A DNA stretch of 64,000 nt, taken from the NCBI GenBank assembly GCA_030280995.1, contig JASXTE010000005.1, positions 18,615,501-18,679,500 on the forward strand, in the 5' to 3' direction. The notes under the pieces are model-generated. The model did no database searches and was not told the origin of the DNA. It worked only from the letters and a program-made list of their open reading frames with translations. Position numbers and translations under genes: made by a program. Source of the DNA: Hemileia vastatrix. Lineage: Eukaryota; Basidiomycota; Pucciniomycetes; Pucciniales; Zaghouaniaceae. Each line of letters opens with the position of its first letter. Position 1 is the stretch's first letter. Below, piece after piece: positions 1 to 13,400 of the stretch.

Positions 1-246
1 CTTGGAATGGTCATTAATCCCCCTTTCCCCTATTTCACTTTTCTTTGGTTCCTTGTCATTGAAACACATAAATTTCACATTTTTTAAGCATTTCACTTGC
101 TCCATATTCAATTTCCCCCAAATTCCAACTTCACTCTTTCTCACTCTATTTTTCCTACCTTTCAATATAGGTATGTTTCATCTCCTTTTTTCATGTATAT
201 ATGATATATTTTTCTTTCTATAAGAATTTCATACTTAAATATATGT
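1..246. other. T-rich sequence, no gene seen
   Basis: Pyrimidine-rich on the + strand. A short open frame here is low in complexity and has no recognisable motif. I see no gene, RNA or repeat boundary. Confidence 0.5.
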
Positions 247-1340
247 AGGACTCATATCTGGATAACAGTGGACTAATTCAACTCCTCATGTTGTCATTTT
301 TAGTATCACTTTTCAAGTTTTTGTAAAATTTTAAAAATAAGACTTGGAATTAGGGTTAGGTTTATTCACATCTAATGTCCTTTCAGCTGAAGATACTCCT
401 GAAGGCTATCTTTCATTTACCACAAAAAGATTTTACTTTGTTTCAGTTTTTTCTGAGATATTGACCTTTAAAGTTGAGCCTTTATTTCCCAATTTGACTT
501 TCTTTCTTTCATTTTTTATATGACAAAGTAGGGTTAGGTTTATTTAGTTCACATGTACTCTGAATGAAGATTCTCCTGAAACCTATCTTTCATTTCTCAA
601 AAATACGTTTGAATTAGGTTTAGTGGTTGCTGATATTTTGACCTTTGAAGTTGAGCCTTTTTATCCAAATTTCACTTAATTTATTTCATGTTTTTAAATT
701 GCATAATTAGAGAATAAGGCTTCTGAAACTCTTATCTGATGACTATATAGACTATTATCTCCCTCTAACTGGAGTTTTCATCATAACCCTTCAAGTTTTT
801 GTGCAATTTCGAAAATAAGAGTCAGTATAAGGGTTAGGTTTATTCAAATATACTGTCATTTTAGTTAAATATATGTCCAAAGCCTAACTTTCATTTCAAG
901 AAAACTGATTTAAATTTAGTTCAGTGGTTTCTGAGCTAGTGGCCTTTAAAGTTGAACCTTTTTTTCCTCACTTTTATTTATTTATAATACATATCATAAC
1001 ATTTACATCATGCATTTATCCTTCCAGATTCCTATGATTATCTAGGCTTTTATCTCCCTCTTGTTAGAATTTTCATCATCACTCTTCAAGTTTTTGTGCA
1101 ATCTTGAAAAACAAAGTCAGTATCAGTATTAGGTTTATTCAAATATACTTTCCTTTTAGCTTAAGATATGTCTGAAACCTAGCTTTCATTTCAAGAAAAC
1201 CAATTTGAATTTTGTTCAGTGGTTTCTGAGATATTTACCTTTAAAGTTGAGCCTTTTTTTCCCAATTTCACTTTTATTTATTTTATAAAGCATATCATAA
1301 CTTTTACATCATGAAATTATCCTTCCAAATTCCTCAAACT
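247..1340. repeat. Degenerate tandem repeat, unit up to about 280 bp
   Basis: Four diverged copies of one unit can be aligned by eye, at roughly 247-528, 529-715, 716-1020 and 1021-1340. Landmarks recur in the same order: a CAAGTTTTTGTGCAAT stretch, GGGTTAGGTTTATT, CTTTCATTTC, a GTTCAGTGGTTTCTGAG block, and CTTTAAAGTTGAGCCTTT. The second copy lacks the first part of the unit. The copies have many substitutions and indels and no open frame. Origin unknown; it could be a satellite fragment or a tandemly duplicated piece of a mobile element. Confidence 0.75.
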
Positions 1341-1440
1341 GCCTTTCTCTTTACTTATTATTCTGCCCTTTCATAAAGGAGTCTATTTTTCTTTCTCTTA
1401 CTATTTTCATATATCTAACCCTTCACTCATTTTTATGCTC

Positions 1441-1860
1441 TTATCAGATCAGTCAAAAGTTAGTCCAACAAATAAACAAGGTAAAATTAATGAATTTACA
1501 AACCTTTAGGTAGATAAAAAAAGTTTTGGGATTTGTAAAGTCATCAAATATTTTTTATTCTTTTATAAATTTTTAATAAATAAATCTGATATTTCAATCT
1601 ACTAAACTAAAGTAATGAGCCAATCACCTTGTGTTGTTTAAATGGTAATAATGATAACATCAAATTTTTTTCTTGGGGTTCATCTTGCCTATACCTGTGG
1701 AAAAACCCAAACTTAGTTTCTAGACTTGGTCATCATTTTGGCTTGAGGAATTGTCATTACTTTAAAACTAGTAAATTTGTTATATCTTATTTATTTATTT
1801 ATTAATTTATGGAATTATATTAAATTTTCGTGATTTTCACCCCTTACTTAAATAAACTTC
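1441..1860. repeat. Repeat block, inverted copy at 56589-57000
   Basis: This block matches the reverse complement of about 56589-57000 along its length, with moderate divergence. At 56589 the block lies just downstream of the Tet-like oxygenase pseudogene, so it is probably the terminal non-coding part of the same transposon family. No oxygenase coding sequence is visible next to the copy here. Confidence 0.7.
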
Positions 1861-1936
1861 AGGGGAGGGTATTGTCAAATTTTTATATTTGACATGGAAC
1901 ATTGATGACTTATAAAAATTTGGTGTTACCCACCCT
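1861..1936. mobile_element. 76-bp palindromic MITE, copy 1
   Basis: A very short element almost entirely made of terminal inverted repeats. It begins AGGGGAGGGTATTG and ends in a diverged inverse of the same sequence (GTTACCCACCCT). A second copy in the opposite orientation lies at 56512-56588, again next to the repeat block noted at 1441. The same end sequence is used by the larger Myb-carrying elements (3010 and 56495). No coding capacity. Confidence 0.6.
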
Positions 1937-2032
1937 GTTAAGACCTAAGAAGGTGGACTACTATTAGCACTGACACTAGCCTGGGACAGGGCTAACTATG
2001 CTACTAAGCAGTGATACTAACTAGACTGACTA

Positions 2033-2767
2033 TGTCAAGTGGCACTTTTGGTCTAGAATATTTTTCAGCAGTCCAAAGGCAATGAAGGGCAAGGTAACTC
2101 AAGATTTCAATATTTTGTACGTATTTATTTCTTTATAATTTATTACTCAATAGAAAGGTAAATAGTTTTATTATTATTATTAAGTTGAAATCTTAGAGAT
2201 ATGCAATTGTAAATACTAAGAGTGGTAACAGTAGTAATAGATTTGTTGTGTATATAATAATTGCATGTAAAGTAAGAATGGAATGGAATGAAACAGCCAG
2301 AATGGGGGGCCTTATATAGGCAAAAGAGAGAGAAAATATGGAACCACAAGTCTACATACATGAGTATCACAGGGAGAATAGTCCCACAATAGAATTTCAT
2401 AAATAAAAGTGTTCTAAAAAGAATGTTCTTATATACAGTATTTATCTGTATATGTCAGGTTAATTAAAAGTATTTGATTTACTTAGGTGTTTCTGTATAT
2501 GTCAATGTAAATAAAATAGTTTGATTTTAATATTTAAGTATTAATATAATTTAGTCTACTTTTCAGCTGTCATGAGGACGCTGTCAAGGAATAAAAAATG
2601 AGGGAGCATTTTAATTATATATTTACTTAATTTTACTTATTAATTAGTTAAAATATTATAAGTAATTTATAAAGTAAGTATAACTAATAAAATGAGAGGT
2701 AAAGGTGTAGCTTCACTCTAGTAGATAATTAATTATTTACTGGGTAAGTCTAGTAGCCTGGCTGAAA
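2033..2767 (-). repeat. Solo LTR, element C subfamily
   Basis: Aligns end to end with the two LTRs of element C (9596-10334 and 17446-18178). In + strand reading it starts TGTCAAGTGGCACTTTTGG and ends CCTGGCTGAAA. It contains the conserved TATATAGG promoter-like box near 2314. Flanking pentamers are GACTA on the left and GACAA on the right, a target duplication with one mismatch. No internal region is attached, so this is a solo LTR left by LTR-LTR recombination. Confidence 0.85.
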
Positions 2768-3238
2768 GACAATGTTGGGATTGCCAACAGTGAGACAGGA
2801 CTGACTATGCTGATACAGCAGTGAGACTAAGAAGTACCTGGATTACTATATAAGTTGTCCAATGAGGAGCACTCCACAGTGCTTGCCCCATATAACCCCC
2901 TTATGCAATATTCCCTCTTCTGCCTCTCACAATGCATAGTGCTCATAGTGTCCCTCCTCTTCCCTCTCAACCAAATCCTAACACACCCCTTGCTTCAAAA
3001 AAAAAATGCAGGGGAGAGTATTGCCAAATTTTTCAAACAGATATAGAATTTTTTTGACTTAGCTTTATTTAGAGATGCAAATTGGTGGTGAGGTTATAAA
3101 ATTATGTTGGTGATGAGGATTTTTGTACAGGTGTCAGTATTATTTTACCATCTGAAATCCCTAAAGTTCAATATTTTACAGTCCAGTAAGAACAAATGGT
3201 GTTATCAGAATCTCATGATATCACTATTTTTGATAAGA

Positions 3239-3562
3239 TTAAAAGTAACTATTTAATTGGGAACCAAAAAGAATATCCATTTCCTCATAGAGAGAGCACA
3301 TGACACTGATCTTTTTGGAAACAATAGTAATTCTATTCTCCAAATCATAATCATCAATACCAAAGCCAGTGGAAGTGGAAGCAAAATGAGCCTTTTTATA
3401 TTTTGATTGATCACTTTTGAACCTCTCCTTCATTTGCTTAGGATTGATGTTGATTCTCCCTTTTGTTTTCTTTTTTACTTCATTTGCCATTAACAAAAAG
3501 CCATTAACCTTTAAGTCTGCCTGGCATATATGGTAATGTTTGACACCCCCAATACATATCAA
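3239..3562 (-). pseudogene. Myb/SANT-like DNA-binding ORF fragment of a transposon
   Basis: A 107-codon open frame with a basic central region (KKKTKGRININPKQMKERFK) followed by an STGFGIDDYDL segment and a C-terminal YEEMDILFGSQ motif. This order (basic helix, lysine-rich KxxYKK, GFG-x-D, then MDxLFG) resembles the Myb/SANT-like proteins common in rust transposons. Two diverged copies occur in the window, at 55100-55370 (+) and 53760-53960 (-). The longer copy at 54562 continues into a charged coiled-coil-like tail that is missing here, so this is a truncated copy. The role would be binding the element's own ends. I do not assign a gene name; the family call rests on eye-recognised pattern only. 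Confidence 0.5.
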
Positions 3563-3929
3563 TAGTACTTATAAAGTCTTTGAATAGTATCTGAATTATT
3601 AAATCTATTTTTCTACCAACTGATGAAGATGGACATCTGATTTGGGGAAGTTGAAAACATAAAAAAAAGAAGGAAAAAAACATGCCTGGTTAAAATTTTG
3701 CAATAAAATGTTTCAAATCTCAGTGAGGGGTGTGTGCCAAGGATTAATGAGAGGATTGAGGTTTGGGTGTCACATGTGACTGGGATGGGGTGGGCAAGGA
3801 AGAAATGATGTGGCCAACATGTGGTTGTGGAAAAAAAATTGGGAAAAAAGTGCTGATTTGAGGTCATAACTGACAGCCATTTTTGAAATAAGTGACTTTT
3901 TTGCAAAATTTAAGTGCTGGTTTGGTTTG

Positions 3930-3958
3930 AAATCTGCACTTAAGTTAAGTGCAGATTT
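3930..3958. repeat. Perfect 29-bp palindrome near transposon end
   Basis: Arms AAATCTGCACTTAA and TTAAGTGCAGATTT are exact reverse complements around one central G. It lies about 17 bases inside the right end of the element. Diverged versions sit in the same place in the copies at about 49240 and 54410. Likely a cis-acting terminal hairpin or protein-binding dyad. Confidence 0.8.
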
Positions 3959-3977
3959 GCCAGAACTGACACCCCCT

Positions 3978-4719
3978 AATGGCATAGAATCACCAACAGA
4001 AAATGAGGGGGGACTTGCATGCAAGTTTCTCTCCCTTTTTTTCCAGGTGAATATAAAAAATGATATCCTCAAGTTCTTAAGGTACTTGGGGTGAGCATTG
4101 CAAAATGGGAACTAAAGAAGATGGTGGTTGGTGGAAGACTGTATGCATAAAGAATTGAAAGGATCTGCTTGCATAAACTGTCCTTCTACAAGTGGCTCAT
4201 GGGTCAAAAACCAATTATATAGATGGTATTGAATCGTGAAGTCACAAACTGAAAATCAATAGAAATCAGAAAGAAAAATCAATCCATCTGGGATGCAAAT
4301 GCAGCTGGGGGAGAATCCTTATACTTTTAGTTAGTATGAAAGGAGGGGTTTCAGGTAGTTAAGGACTCATTATTGAAAGTTCACTGGGTTGTCAGTCAAA
4401 AATAGGATATATTAATAAGAAGCAAAAATATAAAGAAATTGTCATTCTGATGTTATTTTTGAACTTGACGTAGCCTAAAGAATAATAATGGCTGTAGGAT
4501 TGTAAGTTTGAAATGTGTGGGCATGAGTGAATGAAAGTCAAGAATCCAGACGTCTGAAATCAGGATGGTGTCTTGACTTTTCTCTGACTTGTGTCTGTTT
4601 TACGCCCTGTTGCCTCTCCGTTCACCGTGGAAATGTCCAATCTGAATGCCAATGATGAATTGTTTTTGCCCCCGCTGAATGTGCTCGCCCACTAAGCGCT
4701 CACGCTTTATTACACCCAA
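3978..4719. other. Intergenic region upstream of the dehydrogenase
   Basis: No gene recognised. The last 200 bases are less AT-rich than the surroundings and should hold the promoter and 5' leader of the dehydrogenase. An upstream ATG at 4633 opens a 20-codon frame ending in TAA before the main start; it could be an upstream ORF if transcribed. Confidence 0.4.
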
Positions 4720-6857
<2,138 letters not shown>

Positions 6858-6881
6858 GGTGCTATTAGCTATTAATACCTC

Positions 6882-6887
6882 AATAAA
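6882..6887 (+). terminator. Likely poly(A) signal of the dehydrogenase
   Basis: AATAAA 25 bases after the TGA stop, followed by T-rich sequence. Position fits a fungal poly(A) signal. Confidence 0.45.
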
Positions 6888-9595
6888 GCCGTCTTTAATA
6901 AACTCCAACTTGTTTTAACCATTGATATTGGTGCTGGATGGCATTTGGTAATCTATGTCATGTTAAATGAGTAATAAATGATTCACAAGCAAAGGTTTTT
7001 TCTTTTCTTTTTTTGTCCTGTTGAAAAGTTTGTTTGTTTTCAAGGCAACCTAATTGTTATGTTAGAATTTTCTTCAGGTAAAAGGCTAATCTGGCAAATT
7101 TGAGTGTAGATTATAAGTGTTGTTTAAGCTGTGTAAAAGTATTATAAGCGTAATTCACAGTATAATAAACTCATGCAGGTTGCAAACAGGGGATTATCTT
7201 ATATATATTAAGAGTTTTAGCCACATCCTCTGCCTGACTTCATACTCTCTAAATAAATATTATCTAATCTATGGGAACCAAATTTCAAGTAGAGAGAAAT
7301 AATTTTGAAGCAGTATGAGGATCATGGGTTTCTCAGGTGCTTAAGGGCAATAGATAATATGCATTGGCAGTGGAAAAATTGTCCAGGTGCATGGACAGGA
7401 CAGTACCAAGGGAAAAGAAGGCACATCACAAAATAATCTTAAAAAAAGTTGACAGCCAAAACTTATCCTTTATGGAATTTCTTCTTTTTGCAAGTTAAGG
7501 AGCACTAAATGATATAAATTTTCTCCACAAAGGTAGTTTGCTTGATAAACTGATCAGAGGAATTCAAGATGAGGTACATTTAAAATTTTTTTTTTTTTAA
7601 AATACAATTATAGAGGAGGTTATTATCTAGCCAGTGGAATTTATCCACTTTGCTCACATAAATCATCAGCCATTTCCAGGATAAATCTAGTAAATATTAA
7701 TCAAAAAAAGAAGAAAAAAAAAGCAGAAGAAGAAAAAAAAGAAGCAGCAGCAGCAGCTAGAAAAGAAATTGAAAATATATCTAGGAAGAGTTCATTCAAT
7801 TGAGTTGTATATATCAGTAAATTTAAAATACTCAGTGTAGAATTTTTACCATCTAGAGTTGAATATAATTTGTCAGCCAGAAACTATGAGTAAGAGCGCA
7901 AAAACCTAGAAAGTTTTTACTTATGATATTAACTTATTATGTACTATTTCAGTTTTATGATACTTATTGACAAGTTTCAAAGTTTTTTACTTATGGCAAT
8001 AACTTGATAAGTTCAATACTTACAAACCTCAGTTTGAGGAAAAAGAGTTTGCACATTTGACATTTAATATGCACTAAAATAGGTGGACAGATCAAATATT
8101 CTCTTGGGTGAGAAGTTCTATGAATCTCTATTTCATGACATAGAAATTTCCTTTGGGTTTGAAATTATTAAAGCACAGTATAAAGTGACATAGAATTTTC
8201 TTTGGGTGAGAAATTGTTATTGGGTTGTGTTATGAGACATGGGAAAGGGTCTTGGGTTAGAATAGACTAACATGATATTCCACCTCTGGGTCATTTAAAA
8301 TGATTAAATTAATACATATATTTTGCACTTTATATTTGAAATTTTTTTTATATTATATTATGCCTTTACAGTTTTGTCTTTTTAGTTCTCCTTTTTTCCA
8401 AGAATATTTCCGGGTCTCTTTGCTATAAAAGAAGGGAGGATTGAGGGGGAGACAGATATCAAAAAAAAAAAAAATACACATTTTTTAAAATAACTAGTAT
8501 CACCTTTTACATTTATCTTATTAGTTGTTTAAATAAGTAATAAAATAATATTAATACCACTACTATTGTGAACAACAAAAATAAGAAAAACTTTACATCT
8601 GCTATATTTTATCTTTTTATTACTTACCTTATGTTATCCAATTGACATAATTAGTATTTTTTTATATTTGAATATGAAAATTGATAGTAAAACAAGAAAC
8701 TAACCTGATCCAAATATGTCTTCAACCAAAATAATAAAGTTTACTAAATTGATTGAAGTTCAGCCTTCTTTTAAAATGACTATCCAACTTGGTGTGTAGA
8801 GTGCTCAGGTTGCTGACTGATGCATATTTATAAAAGATCCAGTTGTTCTTCTTTTTAGGAGTGCCAATTCAGAGACTTTTTTTTTAGAATTTGGGTGACA
8901 ATATGAGGTATTATTAGGTTAATTATAGTTTTGAAAGTGTGGATGAAGGTCACAATGTAAAAAAAAGGTGTATAATAGGGGTCTCAAACCTTACCAAATA
9001 CACCTAGTGGGTTTCATTTGAAAAACACCACACAAACACATCATGAAACATGGCTTATTTAGTACTTGGGGTCTCAAACATGGGATCAAATACTTTCTAC
9101 TTTCATGCCATTTTCTCAACCAAAATTCAGCTCACCAATACCCAGATGCCCTAACAAACTACACATCATAGCTCTTCTCTCCTTCCCACTTTTCCAAATA
9201 AAATTTTAAATCATCTCCTCACAGTAAGTTTATTACCTTTCCATTCCTTTTTTCAACAGTTTTTCCTGCTCAAATTCTTATCCTAAAAGCTTCAAATATC
9301 TGATTCTCATAAAAATAATCAAGAGTTTCCTTTAAATCATTAATTAAACTCTCCTAAATTTGAAGAATTTACTATATATTTTGAAAGTAAGCTTGATGAG
9401 CCCATGTCAGTAATCTTAAACTACTTTTATTATTTTTTTTATTTTTTATTGAAAATTTACTCCACATGCAGTTAACAGAATCAAGGCTCATAAAATATAG
9501 ATAATTATAAGAAATTAACCAATGATGAAAGGTAAAGAGTCAACACCTCCTGGAAAAAGACTCAAGCAAAGAGCTTCTGCTAGTCTGACAACAAC
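6888..9595. other. Gene-poor AT-rich interval
   Basis: No gene recognised. It holds a purine run with AAG and CAG units at about 7685-7760 (including GCAGCAGCAGCAG), a small direct repeat near 8138-8170 and 8188-8218, and two GGGGTCTCAAAC motifs about 90 bases apart at 8978 and 9068. The short open frames lack recognisable motifs. Confidence 0.4.
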
Positions 9596-10334
9596 TTTCA
9601 AGGGGTGCTTTTGGTCTAGAAGATTTTACAGTGGTCCAATGGCAATGAAAAGTGAGGAAGACTCAAGATTTAAAAATTGGTACATATTTAGTACTTTATA
9701 TTTCAATACTCAATTAAAAGGTAAAAAGATTATTATTATTATTACTTTAAAGACCTAGAAATACGCAGATGTAAATAATAAGGTAGTAACAGTAGTGATA
9801 GATTTGGTTTCTGTATATAAAATAAATTTGTAAATTAAGAATGTTATAAATGAAAACAGCCAGATTGAGAGGCTTATATATAGGCAAAAAGGAGAGAAAC
9901 TATGGTACCACAATTCTATATACATGAGTATCAGAGAAAGAACAATTCCACAGATAGACATTTCAAATATTTAAAGTTTTTCTATAAAGAATGTACTCAT
10001 ATACAGTATTTATCTGTATATGTCCAAATTATTTGATTTATTTTAAATTTCTGTAAATGTCAAAGTAAAAATAAAAATATTTGATTTAATATTTAATTTA
10101 ATATTTAGTATTTTTTAGTTTTCTTTTCAGCTGTCATGAGGACACTGTCAAAGAATAAACAAATATGAGGAAACAATAGAATTATATTTTAACTTATTTT
10201 AACTTATTAATTAGTTAAAATTGTATAAGTAATTTATAAAGTGAGTATAACTAGTTAAATGAGAGGTAAAGACATATCTCTACTCTAGTAAATAATTAAC
10301 TATTTACTGTGTAAGTTTAGTAGCCTGGCTGACA
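9596..10334 (-). repeat. 3' LTR of element C
   Basis: About 739 bp, homologous to 17446-18178. Contains the TATATAGG box near 9876 and the shared end TAGCCTGGCTGACA. Confidence 0.85.
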
Positions 10335-10417
10335 CTCCCTCACTCTAAAAAACAATAAATAAAATGATGTGATTTTTTATTTTTATATTTCTTTAGTAGA
10401 GCAGGAAGGTTAGATAT

Positions 10418-13400
10418 CTAATTCCCAGGAATCCAAGAATCATATTCAGAAGATTTATTCTTGTATCTCAATAAGTATTCAGTACATTTTTCAGAAGTGA
10501 CAATTCTGTCATTTAGAATCTTATTGATTTCTGCTGTTTCAGTGATTTCATTAGGGGTCTTTTTTAGTATTCCCCTCTTTTTGAGAAACAAATCACTATT
10601 GGATGTGTAAGGTTTCAAAAGAGATATTCCAAAAACAGGTTGTTTCCTGTCATATGGAGAATACAGGACAACTTCAACTGCATTATCACAAACCAATCAT
10701 CTGACAACAAATGGACCTAAATATGAATCTTTTAATTTGTTATTACCTTCTAAGTTGAAGTGAACTGTAGAAATAAGTAATTCATCACCCTTCTTAAAAG
10801 TGTATTCTCTATGGGCTTTGTCCCCCCTCTTATTCTCATATTCAAAAGATTTTTCAATACATTTTTGAGCATAAATTCTGCAAAGTTGTTGCATTTGAAG
10901 AAAATATTTTAAACCAGGATATAAATCCAATTTAGGTATTTTATTATTGAGAATTTGGGCAGGAGTATTTGGAACATATCCAAGCCAGAGCTCAAAAGGC
11001 TTTCTTTGAGTAACAGAATGAACAGTGCTATTATAATAAAGGTCCGAATTAGGAAGTAAGGTAACCCAATCATGAGTGAACCTGTCATTTTCTTTGTACT
11101 CAAGGCCAAAGACACAATACCTTCTTATCATGTCATCTAAAGTCTGAATCATTATTTCAGTAAACCATCAGTTTTGGGTGAGGGGAAGTAGAAAGCTTCA
11201 GATCACAACCACAAACATCCATCAGAGACATCCAAAATTCATAAGTAAATTTAAGGTCTCTGTCAGAGATTATGGCCTTTGGGAAACCAGAAGTATTAAA
11301 CATATGAGACCACCACAAGAAGCCTTATTATTTAGTGGAAACATCTTTGTGACTGGGGATAAATTTACACATTTTTGTAAATCTTTCCACAATAACCCAG
11401 AAAGAGTTATAACTATATTTCCCAGAAATGGGCAATCCTGTTACAAATTCCATGTTTATAATTTTCCATGCTACATCAGGAGATTAAATATGTTGCATCA
11501 ACCCAGATCTTTTCCCAGTTAATCTTTTTGATTTCTGGAAAGAATCACAAAATTCAAAATATAATTTTGTGTCTTCAGACATACTATCCCACCAAGAAGT
11601 GTTCTTAATTCTAATCATTGTTTTTTCAAGATCAAAATGTCCTGCCAATATGTAATAATGACAAATTTTCAAGATGATTTCTTTCATAGAAGGAGGAATA
11701 ACAATAACATTACTCAACTTTCTTCTATAATAGAGATAGCCTTCATCAATTGAAAATTTACCTTTTTCCAAAGCAATCTGGTACTTTGGCAGAAGGGTTT
11801 TAATTAATGCTTGTATTGAAGCACTCTTTGGATCATTTAATATAGTACATAACTTTTTTAAGTAAGTGTCTTTATTATATGAATCCAGAATAAGCTGTAA
11901 TAGCTCTTCCTTTATATAAACCACATATATTCCATGAATGTGAACTAGTTCATCCTAAGAATCATATGCAAGATTAGAGTCATCATTTGGCAAAGGTAGC
12001 CTTGAAATAATATCCACATTTGAGTGAACAATACAAGCCCTATGAATTATTTTCATCCTTCCTCTGTATTCCTGAACAGCCAACTGCCATCTGAACATGT
12101 GTCTGTTGGTTGTTTTTAAGATTAAGAGGGACTTCAGTGCACTGCAGTCAGTGACAAGCTCAAATTTCTGGTCATCCTGATAATAATGTAGTTTTTCAAG
12201 AGCCCATACAACTACTAAAAACTCAAGTTGAATGACACCATATTTAAATTCACTACTTCTTAGGGCTATTGAAATTAAACAGATTACTAATTTTGATACT
12301 TTTTCATTCATAACTTTTTTTTTGTGGAGAGCAGCAACAAGACCAAAAAAACTGGAATCAGTGTATAAAACAAATGGTTGAGTAAAGTCAGGCAAGGCAA
12401 GAATGGGTGCTGACATCAAACAATGTTTCATAGTGTCAAAAGCTCTTTATCTTTCACTGTTCCAGAAAAAAGCAACATCTTACTTAATTAATTGGGTGAG
12501 GGTTAATGCTATGACTTGATAATTTTTAATATTGTCTATAGTATCCTCACATTCCCAAAAAAATTTGGAGATCTTTGACTTTAGTAGGAGCTTTAACCTG
12601 TTGTATGGCTGCCACTTTGTTTTGGTAAACACATATCTGTAATCCTGAGACAACATGACCAAGCACTTTCAAAAAATGAAAGCCGAATTTGCATTTTTTC
12701 AAAGCAAGTGTCATATTTATCTCATCCATCTTATGGAACACTATACATAGGTGGTTAAAGTGGTCCTCAAATGTCTTGGAGAATATGTTGATATCATCAA
12801 TGTAAACCATTAGCAATCCTTCAATTATTTCTTGATGGAATGTGTTATCCATAATTATCTGAAAAACTCAAGGAGCATTTTTGGGGCCAAAAAGCATACT
12901 AATATACTCATATATACCCATATCAGTAGAAATAATTAGAAAATTCTGAGAATTTTAAAAGGGACCTGGTGATATCCCTTATTACCATCTAAACAGCTTA
13001 TATATTTAGCACCTAGTAAGGTAGCATGAATAGAGCTAATTCTGGGTAAAGGATAGATATCATCTACAGTATAAGTGTTTAACGCTCTATGATCACCACA
13101 TAACCTAGCTTTGTCTTTCTCATAGGAAATTAGGACAGGTGAGATAACACAATGTTTAGGTGTTTTAACTACCTTTTCAATAATATTCATTTTTAAAAGG
13201 GTAGAGATATAGTCTTCAATATCTTTTCTCTTTGTGTGGGAAGCAGGATAAGGCTTCTTCTTTAAACTATGTGGTATTTCAGTTAGTGGGAAAGATAATG
13301 AGAGCTTCATTTCTTCTTTTACCAATCCTAATTATTGTGACCCATTAGAAAAGGCCATAAGAAAAGATTTGATTAACTGATTGATGGAATCTTTTTCCTC

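Larger units (their letters stand above)
3010..3977 (-). mobile_element. TIR DNA transposon remnant carrying a Myb/SANT-like ORF, copy 1
   Basis: One end reads AGGGGAGAGTATTGCC, the other (reverse complement) AGGGGGTGTCAGTTCTGG; both begin AGGGG and carry CAAAT about 20 bases in. The same ends occur at 54562 and 56495 around a longer copy, and the right end recurs at about 49282 and 54458. The internal sequence holds the Myb-like ORF (3239-3562). Right-hand ends are followed by TAA-like bases, which with a Myb-type partner ORF would suit a PIF/Harbinger-like element, but no DDE transposase is present, so the superfamily is inference. Target duplication not convincing. Confidence 0.6.

Noticed and set aside
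3930..3980. Helitron 3' end (hairpin followed by CTAA)
   Set aside because: The CTRR-like end is not kept in the other copies, the spacing is long, and the opposite terminus shows AGGGG inverted-repeat ends rather than TC.
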